64,000 nt of DNA from Deferrivibrio essentukiensis (GTDB lineage: Bacteria; Chrysiogenota; Deferribacteres; Deferribacterales; Deferrivibrionaceae): the NCBI RefSeq assembly GCF_020480685.1, contig NZ_JAJAFU010000001.1:124001-188000 (forward strand). The letters run 5' to 3'. Below are positions 57,368 through 64,000 of this stretch, one piece after another. The notes beneath the pieces were generated by a model, which did not search any database, was not told the origin of the DNA, and was given only the letters and a program-made list of their open reading frames with translations. The translations under genes were made by a program, and so were the position numbers. The number at the start of each line of letters is the position of its first letter. Position 1 is the first letter of the stretch.

Positions 57368-58646
57368 AATTTACAAAAAATATTCTGCAAAATTTTTTGA
57401 ATCGGGGCAGCTTTTCAATGAAAAGTTTTTGAATATTTTTCCCGGCGGTGTTTGTCACGATATAAGGTTTTTTGAACCTTTCCCTTTTGTGATAAAGAAA
57501 TCCAAAGGCCCTTATATATATTCTATTGAAGGTAACAGGTTGATAGATTTATGGATGGGACACTATGCAAATATCCTTGGTCATTGTGATAAAAATCTTT
57601 TAAAGCAAGTGATTCAGGCAGAAAAAAATGGATGGCATACAGGTATTATAAATGAATATCAGTTAAAGTTGGCAGAGTCAGTTAAATCAGCAATCCCTGA
57701 AGTTGAAAAACTAAGGTTTTGTACTTCAGGGACAGAGGCCACAATGTACGCCACAAGACTTGCAAGGGCATACACTGAGAAGAGTATCGTTGTTAAAATT
57801 AAAGGTGGCTGGCACGGTGGTAATTCTGACCTTGCATATCAGGTAAAGCCTCCATTTGAAAACAGATGTGATGAAACTGTTGCAATCCCCTTTAATAACA
57901 TTGATGAGTCAAGTAAAATTTTGAATGCAATAAAACAGAAAGTTGCATGTATTATAATTGAGCCTGTGTTGGGTGCTGGCGGTGGTATTGCTGCGGATGA
58001 AAAATATCTTAAATTCTTAAGAAAATTTTGCGACGAAAATGGCAGTGTTTTGATTTTTGATGAGACTATTACAGGGTTTAGATTCAGGTACGGTAGTATT
58101 TCTGAGGTGTTTGGTGTGTCGCCCGATATGATTACAATGGGTAAAATCATTGGTGGCGGTTTTCCGATTGGGTGTTACGGTGGTAAAAAAGAGATAATGG
58201 AGTTGATATTAACCAAAAAGGTTATTACCGGTGGCGGTACATTTTCTGCAACTGTGCCTGCTATGGTTGCAGGGGTAACAACACTAAAGCAGCTAAAATA
58301 TCTTAATTATGATGAACTGAATAAATCGGGTGAAAATCTTATAGGTGCGGTATCGGAAATTGTCAAAAACCTTAAAATAAATGCCCTTGTCAAGGGCTAC
58401 AGGTCACTTTTTTCTATCTCATTTTTTGAAAAAGGATTTAGCCTCAACGATTTTTCAGTTGGTAATATTTTGAGTAATGAGTCTTCTCGACTTGATAATC
58501 TTTTTAAGGTAATTTTAATCAATAATGGCATATACACAATGCATGGTGGTGGCGCCTTGTCGTTTTCTCATATTGAAAGAAAACTCGAAAAGAAAATTGC
58601 CGATATATATTTGAAATCTCTAAAAGAATATAAAAAGTTTGCCTAA
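57360..58646 (+). CDS. HemL-like class III aminotransferase
   Basis: 428 residues. Pyridoxal-phosphate enzyme close to glutamate-1-semialdehyde aminotransferase. FCTSGTEATMYATRLARAYT binds the cofactor, IIIEPVLGAGGGI and LIFDETITGFRF carry the Asp, and the Schiff-base Lys is in MITMGKIIGGGFPIG. The start is ATG 57360, overlapping DUF72 by 8 bases. It may be HemL itself or a paralogue with another amino-ketone substrate; SGTEATM is shared with HemL, but N-terminal sequence differs from canonical HemL. Confidence 0.82.
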   Translation: MNKIYKKYSAKFFESGQLFNEKFLNIFPGGVCHDIRFFEPFPFVIKKSKGPYIYSIEGNRLIDLWMGHYANILGHCDKNLLKQVIQAEKNGWHTGIINEYQLKLAESVKSAIPEVEKLRFCTSGTEATMYATRLARAYTEKSIVVKIKGGWHGGNSDLAYQVKPPFENRCDETVAIPFNNIDESSKILNAIKQKVACIIIEPVLGAGGGIAADEKYLKFLRKFCDENGSVLIFDETITGFRFRYGSISEVFGVSPDMITMGKIIGGGFPIGCYGGKKEIMELILTKKVITGGGTFSATVPAMVAGVTTLKQLKYLNYDELNKSGENLIGAVSEIVKNLKINALVKGYRSLFSISFFEKGFSLNDFSVGNILSNESSRLDNLFKVILINNGIYTMHGGGALSFSHIERKLEKKIADIYLKSLKEYKKFA

Positions 58647-58921
58647 TGAAATTTACAAGAAAAAAAGCTACGGCACTAAAATATGACCCTGAAAAAAATA
58701 AAGCTCCGGTGGTTACTGCCAAAGGTCAGGGGTATGTGGCTGAAGAGATACTAAAGCGTGCCCGTGAGCACGGAATTGAGATAAAAGAAGACCCAAATCT
58801 TGTAGAAGCACTTTCCAAAATAGAAATTTATACTGAGATACCGGAAGAGCTTTACAAGGCAGTAGCTTTGATATTGTCTGAAGTTTATAAAATCAACGAA
58901 AAATTTAGAAGAAAAGTTTGA
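58646..58921 (+). CDS. Stand-alone FlhB C-terminal domain protein
   Basis: 91 residues matching the cytoplasmic tail of flagellar export switch protein FlhB: ATALKYDPEKNKAPVVTAKGQGYVAEEILKRAREHGIEIKEDPNLVEALSKIEIYTEIPEELYKAVALILSEVYK in outline. The autocleavage motif NPTH is not present (KAPVVTAKG replaces it). Such FlhB-tail (FhlX/YlqH) proteins occur outside flagellar operons. It shares one base with the aminotransferase gene. No other flagellar gene is seen in the window. Confidence 0.85.
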   Translation: MKFTRKKATALKYDPEKNKAPVVTAKGQGYVAEEILKRAREHGIEIKEDPNLVEALSKIEIYTEIPEELYKAVALILSEVYKINEKFRRKV

Positions 58922-59034
58922 TTCTTGTTTAACGTGTTTTTTTAATCTTTATCCTACTAAATTTATATGTTTACTTTTTAAAATTTGCTCATATATTTTA
59001 TCAACATAACAAATACAAATGATTGAGGTTAAAT

Positions 59035-59685
59035 ATGGATTTGAATAGCATGTTGGCAAATTTTAAACAAGAAAGGCTTAAAGAGATTCCAGATGAAATC
59101 AAATTAATAATGAAAAAAGCGACTGATGATTTGGTGGCATCCAAAATAGAGGAAAAATTGCCAAAAGTTGGGAGTAAAGCCATAGATTTCACGCTGAAGA
59201 ATCATTTGGGGAAAGAATTCAAATTGTCAGAAGCTGTAAAAAACAGATTTGTTATTTTGACTTTCTATAGAGGTGGCTGGTGTCCATATTGCAATCTGCA
59301 GCTTAATTATCTTAATAGCAGACTTGATGAATTTAATTCTGTAAATGCTGACCTTGTGGCCGTATCCCCCGAGTTGCCAGATTTTGCTGACAAAACCATT
59401 GACAGACACGGATTAAAGTTTCAGGTATTATCTGATGTAGGGAATAAAGTTGCAAAGAAGTATAATCTTGTGTTCAAACTTCCTGATGAATTGGTTGCTC
59501 TATACTTAAAACTTGGGCATAATTTAAGTGCATATAATGGAAATGAAAATGCTGAAATACCAGTGCCTGCAACTTTTGTAATAAACAGCGATATGAGAAT
59601 TAGTTACAGTTTTGGTAAGGCTGACTATACAGTTAGGGCTGAGCCTGATGAAATAATTGAAGCTATAAAAAGGGAGACAGTGTAG
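59035..59685 (+). CDS. Peroxiredoxin-like (AhpC/TSA family) protein
   Basis: 216 residues. LPKVGSKAIDFTLKNHLGKEFKLSE followed by FYRGGWCPYCNLQL is the AhpC/TSA fold with Cys residues of the active loop. The WCPYC arrangement (CxxC) differs from classical peroxiredoxin PxxxTxxC. The end SFGKADYTVRAEPDEIIEAI is typical of the peroxiredoxin-like branch. ATG 59035 has GAGGTT upstream; the frame begins at 59023, but without a site. Function as peroxidase or disulphide reductase is inferred. Confidence 0.85.
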   Translation: MDLNSMLANFKQERLKEIPDEIKLIMKKATDDLVASKIEEKLPKVGSKAIDFTLKNHLGKEFKLSEAVKNRFVILTFYRGGWCPYCNLQLNYLNSRLDEFNSVNADLVAVSPELPDFADKTIDRHGLKFQVLSDVGNKVAKKYNLVFKLPDELVALYLKLGHNLSAYNGNENAEIPVPATFVINSDMRISYSFGKADYTVRAEPDEIIEAIKRETV

Positions 59686-59752
59686 TTATTTTGACTTTGA
59701 AAGATATTTTTTTGATGTTTATTTACTTTAAATATGCTAAAATTATTTTGCT

Positions 59753-60784
59753 ATGCGGACAGTTAAAATTGAAGTCAGTCTAAAACAGATTTTTTTGCTG
59801 GTGTTCCTTTTCTTGTTATTTGTTGTTGTCAATAAATTAAAAGATATAGTAACCACTTTTGCCATATCAATACTACTTGCTTATTTATTTGACCCGTTAA
59901 TTGATTATTTGGAAAAAAAGAGGATGGGGCGTACTTTTGCAATTGTAGCTGTGTTTTTAATATTTTCATTAATTCTTGCTATGGTTGTTATATTTGTATT
60001 GCCTATTTTGTATTCTGAGCTTCTGACAATAATTAATAATTTTCCGAAATATTTTCAGATTTTTTCCGCAAAGATTGAAACCTACGCTAAAAATATAAAC
60101 CCTGAATTTGATATAAATATGCTTAAAGATTTTGTTTTAGGAAAGTTTGATGTACTGTCAAAGTTTTTATTCTCCTTTACAAAGAATTTTACGTCCTCGG
60201 TTTATACGTTTGTTCAGTCTTTTTTTAATTTTATGATTATACCTATATTGGTTTTTTATTTTTTGAAAGATTTTGATTTGATAAAAGATAAATTTTTTAA
60301 AATCGCCAACAAAAATTTTGGAAACTTGAATATAGAGAATTCATTTTATGAGTTTAATGAAATTATCAGCAGGTATTTTAGAGGTCAGCTGTTTGTAGTC
60401 ACTTTTCTCGGGATAAGTTACTCAGCTTTGCTGGTAATTGTGGGGGTAGATGGCGGACTTTTGATAGGAGTAATATCGGGGATACTAAGCTTTATCCCTT
60501 ATTTCGGGTTTTTGTTTGGTTTTGTTTCTTCAATTGTAATGTCTTATTTGCAATTTGGTGATTTCTTTCACCCTCTGTATATCATAATAGGTTTTACCGT
60601 GATTCAATTTATAGAAAGTAATATTGTTACGCCTAAATTTGTTGGTGAATCTTTGGGACTTCATCCTACTGCTGTGATATTTGCTTTGATGGTGGGGGGC
60701 TATCTTTTGGGGCTTGGCGGGATGATTTTTTCTTTACCGGTAGCAGCATTCCTCAAAATTTATCTTAAAAGAAAATTTGTGTAA
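59753..60784 (+). CDS. AI-2E/PerM-family transporter
   Basis: 343 residues, seven or eight transmembrane helices with a soluble insertion (about 95-150). KDIVTTFAISILLAYLFDPLIDYLEKKRMGRTFAI, FNFMIIPILVFYFLKDFD and the second-half GLHPTAVIFALMVGGYLLGLGGMIFSLPVAAFLKI are family signatures. Proteins of this type are named for AI-2 export, but many are sodium/proton antiporters; substrate cannot be assigned here. No clear ribosome-binding site before ATG 59753. Confidence 0.88.
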   Translation: MRTVKIEVSLKQIFLLVFLFLLFVVVNKLKDIVTTFAISILLAYLFDPLIDYLEKKRMGRTFAIVAVFLIFSLILAMVVIFVLPILYSELLTIINNFPKYFQIFSAKIETYAKNINPEFDINMLKDFVLGKFDVLSKFLFSFTKNFTSSVYTFVQSFFNFMIIPILVFYFLKDFDLIKDKFFKIANKNFGNLNIENSFYEFNEIISRYFRGQLFVVTFLGISYSALLVIVGVDGGLLIGVISGILSFIPYFGFLFGFVSSIVMSYLQFGDFFHPLYIIIGFTVIQFIESNIVTPKFVGESLGLHPTAVIFALMVGGYLLGLGGMIFSLPVAAFLKIYLKRKFV

Positions 60785-60809
60785 TACAATCAATACTTAA
60801 AAAAGCTTA

Positions 60810-60838
60810 TTGACGTTCTTTGTTAACTTGTATATACA
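60810..60838 (+). promoter_or_regulatory. Promoter of the hut operon
   Basis: TTGACG at 60810-60815, 17-base spacer, TATACA at 60833-60838. The -10 box lies inside the operator. Confidence 0.75.
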
Positions 60839-60850
60839 AGTATATACAAG
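60827..60850. promoter_or_regulatory. HutC-type operator, two overlapping sites
   Basis: CTTGTATATACAAG (60827-60840) is a perfect palindrome; a second near-copy CAAGTATATACAAG overlaps at 60837-60850. The TGTATATACA core is the usual HutC binding pattern. Since the -10 box is covered, binding would block transcription of hutC-hutH-hutU. Confidence 0.85.
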
Positions 60851-60862
60851 TTAGGAGTGTTT

Positions 60863-61609
60863 ATGATTCCAAGTTATGTTAAAATAAAAAAATTTATTGT
60901 TGATAGTATTCAATCTGCCAGCTTGAAACCAGGAGACAGAGTATTTTCAGAAAATGAGCTCGCAAAAAAATTTAAAGTCAGTCGGATGACTGCAAATAAA
61001 GCGATAAATGAGCTTGTGTCGGATGGTTTCTTAGTGAGAATTCAAGGGAAAGGGACTTATGTGGCAGGTGAAAGCAGAGTCTCAGAAATTTTGGAAATTA
61101 AAAATATCAAAGAGGAGATAACCCAACTTGGCAAAAAATACTCAATTAAAGTTTATGAGATAGAGGATATAAAAGCAGCCTCAAGTATCAGTAAAATAAT
61201 GGGGTTAAAAGCCGGGGAAAGGGTATATCGCGGAATATTTGTACATTTGGCTGATGGTGTCCCTTTTCAGTTTGAAGAAAGGTATGTTAATAAAAAACTG
61301 GTACCTGATTTTATAAAATGTGATTTTTTTATTGAAACTCCCCACGAATATCTTATGAAAACTATACCGCTAAGTGAGGCAGAGCACATAGTGCAGGCAG
61401 TATTGCCGGATAAAGATGTTAGCCAGCTTTTAGGTATATCTTTAAATACCCCTTGTCTGTGTCTTACACGTCGAACATGGTTTGATGATACAATAGTTAC
61501 ATATGCAAGATTTATTTCGCCTGGAGACAGGTACAAAATAGGCACTAAGTTTAAGTTTAATCAGCATGGCTCAATTGTAAGAAAATCGGTTAATTTGGAG
61601 GCAAAATGA
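60863..61609 (+). CDS. hutC: GntR/HutC-family histidine-utilisation repressor
   Basis: 248 residues. A winged HTH lies at about 5-70: SVKIKKFIVDSIQSASLKPGDRVFSENELAKKFKVSRMTANKAINELVSDGFLVRIQGKGTYVA. A UTRA ligand domain follows, typical of HutC regulators that bind urocanate. Start ATG 60863 has TAGGAG at 60852-60857; a GTG at 60857 would extend by two residues but overlaps the site. The gene is preceded by its own operator and overlaps hutH by 4 bases, so autoregulation is likely. Confidence 0.92.
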   Translation: MIPSYVKIKKFIVDSIQSASLKPGDRVFSENELAKKFKVSRMTANKAINELVSDGFLVRIQGKGTYVAGESRVSEILEIKNIKEEITQLGKKYSIKVYEIEDIKAASSISKIMGLKAGERVYRGIFVHLADGVPFQFEERYVNKKLVPDFIKCDFFIETPHEYLMKTIPLSEAEHIVQAVLPDKDVSQLLGISLNTPCLCLTRRTWFDDTIVTYARFISPGDRYKIGTKFKFNQHGSIVRKSVNLEAK

Positions 61610-63171
61610 AAAAGTTTTATTTAGGTAAAGACAAACTCACCCTTTTTATTATCAATAAGATACTAAATAAAGACGTTGTGTTGGAGATTTCAGAGGAAGT
61701 TAAAGAGAAGATTGAAAAATCATATCGTGCTACACAGACGGCAGCTGCAAGAGAAAACCCTGTATATGGTGTTAATACAGGCTTTGGCCCCCTATGTTCT
61801 ACTAAGATTTCAACATCTGAAACGGTTAAACTCCAATACAATATTTTAAAAAGCCATAGTGCGGGAGTGGGTGATAATTTGCCAGATGATATTGTTAAGA
61901 TTATGCTTATTCTAAAAGCTCATTCTTTATCTTTTGGATACTCAGGTGTGAATATTGATACTATAAAAAGGATGTTGTGGTTTGTGGAAAATGATGTTTT
62001 CCCTGTTGTGCCATGTCAAGGCTCGGTAGGAGCTTCTGGTGATTTAGCTCCGCTTGCTCATCTATTTTTGCCTTTGATAGGTCAGGGGCAGGTAAAATAT
62101 AATGGTAAAGTTTGTGATACTTTTGAAGTGTATAGCAAGTTCGGCTTAAACCCTGTTGAATTGGGGCCTAAAGAAGGGTTGGCATTAATCAACGGGACAC
62201 AATTTATGGCGGCTTTTGGTGTAAAGTCCCTGCTTAGAATGAATAATCTTCTTGATAATGCTGATATAATAGGAGCGATGTCCTTGGAGGCACTTATGGG
62301 CTCTGTCAAACCTTTTGAAGAAAGGCTACATAAATTAAGAGCCTATGTAGGTTGTCTTTATGTAGCGCACAGATTTAGAAAGCTGCTTGAAGGCTCAGAG
62401 ATATTGAAAGCGCATGAATATTGCGATAGGGTGCAAGATCCATATTCACTAAGATGCATCCCGCAGGTTCATGGTGCTTCACGAAATGCCTATCTGCATA
62501 TGAAAGATATCGTTTTGACTGAAATAAACTCTGTAACGGATAATCCTATTATTTTCGGAGAGGATGATATAATTAGTGGAGGTAATTTTCACGGTCAGCC
62601 TATAGCACTTCCAATGGATTATGCTTGTTTTGCTATGAGTGAAATCGGCAATATTTCAGATAGAAGGATATATTTGCTTCTTGAAGGGAAAGTGGGGTTA
62701 CCAAAACTATTAATGAAAGATACTGGGATAAATTCCGGTTTTATGATTCCACAGTATACATCTGCAGCCCTTGTGACTGAGAATAAAACACTATGCTTCC
62801 CTGCCAGTGCTGACAGTGTGCCAACATCACTTGGACAGGAAGACCATGTGAGTATGGGTTCAATAAGTGGAAGGAAGCTTGATAAAGTGCTTGATAACTT
62901 GGAGAATATTTTGGCAGTTGAACTTCTGTGTGCTGCCCAGGCCTTTGATTTTAGAAGACCTTTAAAATCGAGCATATTTTTGGAAGAGTGTCACGAAGTT
63001 GTGAGAAAAATAATTGATCACGCCGATGAGGACAGAATATTTGCTGAAGACCTGAAAAAAGCGGCAGATATAATCAGGCAAGGATTGATGGTGAGTGTAA
63101 CGGAAGAGATAGCAAAAACGAAGAATATAGATTTAAAAGGGGGATTTGATGAGTTATTTGGAATTTATTAA
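61606..63171 (+). CDS. hutH: Histidine ammonia-lyase
   Basis: 521 residues. Converts histidine to urocanate and ammonia. Ala143-Ser144-Gly145 in [14 protein letters not shown] make the self-formed MIO cofactor, [10 protein letters not shown] is the N-terminal motif, and [16 protein letters not shown] and [16 protein letters not shown] complete the site. Overlap: 4 bases with hutC and 23 with hutU. Part of the histidine degradation path, with ammonia release complementing amt in nitrogen supply. Confidence 0.96.
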   Translation: MKKFYLGKDKLTLFIINKILNKDVVLEISEEVKEKIEKSYRATQTAAARENPVYGVNTGFGPLCSTKISTSETVKLQYNILKSHSAGVGDNLPDDIVKIMLILKAHSLSFGYSGVNIDTIKRMLWFVENDVFPVVPCQGSVGASGDLAPLAHLFLPLIGQGQVKYNGKVCDTFEVYSKFGLNPVELGPKEGLALINGTQFMAAFGVKSLLRMNNLLDNADIIGAMSLEALMGSVKPFEERLHKLRAYVGCLYVAHRFRKLLEGSEILKAHEYCDRVQDPYSLRCIPQVHGASRNAYLHMKDIVLTEINSVTDNPIIFGEDDIISGGNFHGQPIALPMDYACFAMSEIGNISDRRIYLLLEGKVGLPKLLMKDTGINSGFMIPQYTSAALVTENKTLCFPASADSVPTSLGQEDHVSMGSISGRKLDKVLDNLENILAVELLCAAQAFDFRRPLKSSIFLEECHEVVRKIIDHADEDRIFAEDLKKAADIIRQGLMVSVTEEIAKTKNIDLKGGFDELFGIY

Positions 63172-64000
63172 GAGATATGCAAATCATCCGGAGTACAAAG
63201 CTCCTACAGGTGATAAGCTTAATGCAAAATCATGGCAAACGGAAGCACCTTTACGCATGCTTTTGAATAATCTTGATAGAGAAGTGGCGGAAGACCCTGC
63301 AAATCTCATAGTTTATGGCGGGACTGGACAGGCGGCAAGAAACCCGGAAGCTTTAAAAAATATCATAAACATCTTGCTGGAGCTTGATAATGAACACAGT
63401 TTGTTAGTCCAGTCGGGTAAGCCTGTTGGCGTGGTGAGGACTCACGAAGAAGCACCAAGAGTACTTATTGCCAACAGCAATTTAGTCCCGAAGTGGGCTG
63501 ATTGGGAATATTTTAATCAACTTAAAGAAAGAGGGCTGATTATGTATGGTCAGATGACCGCTGGAAGCTGGATTTACATAGGTTCTCAAGGAATTTTACA
63601 AGGGACTTATGAAACTTTTGTAGAATGTGGGAATAAATATTTTAATGGTGATTTGAGAGGTAAGCTTCTTGTTACAGGGGGATTAGGTGGAATGGGTGGC
63701 GCTCAGCCTTTGGCTGCTACTTTGGCAGGTGCAACATTTTTGGGGATAGATGTTGACCCTGAAAGAATTAAAAAAAGACTTGATACAAAGTATTTGGACG
63801 TGATGACCGAGTCCTATGAGGAAGCAGTCAAACTTGTATTAGATGCTAAAACACAGAAAAAATCCATCTCCGTAGGACTTGTGGGAAATGCCGCTGATGT
63901 ATTGGAAAAACTGCTAGAGGATGGGATAATCCCTGAAATAGTAACTGATCAGACATCTGCCCATGACCCAGTAAATGGGTATGTCCCATCAGGTATGAGT
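63149..64000 (+). CDS. hutU: Urocanate hydratase (partial, cut by window end)
   Basis: 284 codons are visible from ATG 63149 (AAAAGGGGG upstream), overlapping hutH by 23 bases. The N-terminus reads [48 protein letters not shown] in outline, the NAD+ site of urocanase follows ([15 protein letters not shown]), and the edge shows [18 protein letters not shown]. These are invariant family blocks. Second step of histidine degradation, urocanate to imidazolonepropionate. The rest of the gene and the later hut genes lie outside. Confidence 0.95.
   Translation, partial: MSYLEFIKRYANHPEYKAPTGDKLNAKSWQTEAPLRMLLNNLDREVAEDPANLIVYGGTGQAARNPEALKNIINILLELDNEHSLLVQSGKPVGVVRTHEEAPRVLIANSNLVPKWADWEYFNQLKERGLIMYGQMTAGSWIYIGSQGILQGTYETFVECGNKYFNGDLRGKLLVTGGLGGMGGAQPLAATLAGATFLGIDVDPERIKKRLDTKYLDVMTESYEEAVKLVLDAKTQKKSISVGLVGNAADVLEKLLEDGIIPEIVTDQTSAHDPVNGYVPSGMS

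Overview
The window joins two kinds of DNA. The AT-rich, A/T-ending-codon DNA at 1-11592 and 28745-64000 is the chromosome of a Gram-negative, probably anaerobic bacterium: it has an H+-pyrophosphatase, Lol lipoprotein release genes, MurB, GroES/EL under a CIRCE element, a stand-alone FlhB-tail protein and a molybdopterin oxidoreductase. Deferribacterota would fit, but this is a low-confidence inference from general appearance. The GC-rich block at about 11593-28744 is a genomic island of deltaproteobacterial look, inserted at the 3' end of a tRNA-Asn gene.

Left chromosome arm (1-11.6 kb): end of hppA, then a tightly packed forward run of ychF, an SH3-domain exported protein, moaC, a two-gene NAD synthetase (nitrilase-like subunit plus nadE), guaB, guaA, a LolCE-type permease with lolD, a TRIC/UPF0126 channel, MTA phosphorylase, murB and tRNA-Asn.

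Island (11.6-28.7 kb): a recombination module (small ORF, DUF2924 protein, large serine recombinase with zinc ribbon, HTH protein), followed by one eight-gene operon behind a consensus promoter. The operon encodes TetR, a TolC-like channel, a membrane-fusion protein, a patatin-like phospholipase, an unknown two-TM protein, an RND pump, a CmpB-like membrane domain fused to an HD domain, and a 1443-residue double acyl-CoA-dehydratase activase. Every neighbouring pair overlaps by 4-14 bases. A 7-bp repeat of the tRNA 3' end (CGGGGAG) lies at the right GC/AT junction, which restores a normal tRNA-Asn followed by a T-tract when the island is removed on paper.

Right chromosome arm (28.7-64 kb): a decayed type IV pilin locus; a LysE exporter; a polyamine-type ABC importer; a glycerophosphodiesterase; a predicted amidoligase paired with an AIG2/GGCT-like cyclotransferase; an MFS carrier; groESL; a CxxC/HGICxxC protein; an AEC carrier; a short molybdopterin oxidoreductase; ahcY; a candidate 52-residue selenoprotein with a SECIS-like hairpin on the minus strand; an exported protein; amt behind a sigma-54-like promoter; TerC; an M3 peptidase; aconitase; a three-gene GATC-type restriction-modification system with a MutH-like nuclease; DUF72; a HemL-like aminotransferase; an FlhB-tail protein; a peroxiredoxin-like protein; an AI-2E family protein; and the start of a histidine-utilisation operon (hutC-hutH-hutU).

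The observations most worth checking are the unannotated selenoprotein (44972-45130), the amidoligase/cyclotransferase pair next to a polyamine importer (35085-36851), the coupled efflux-lipase-HD-activase operon on the island (15180-28388), and the reconstructed attachment sites.
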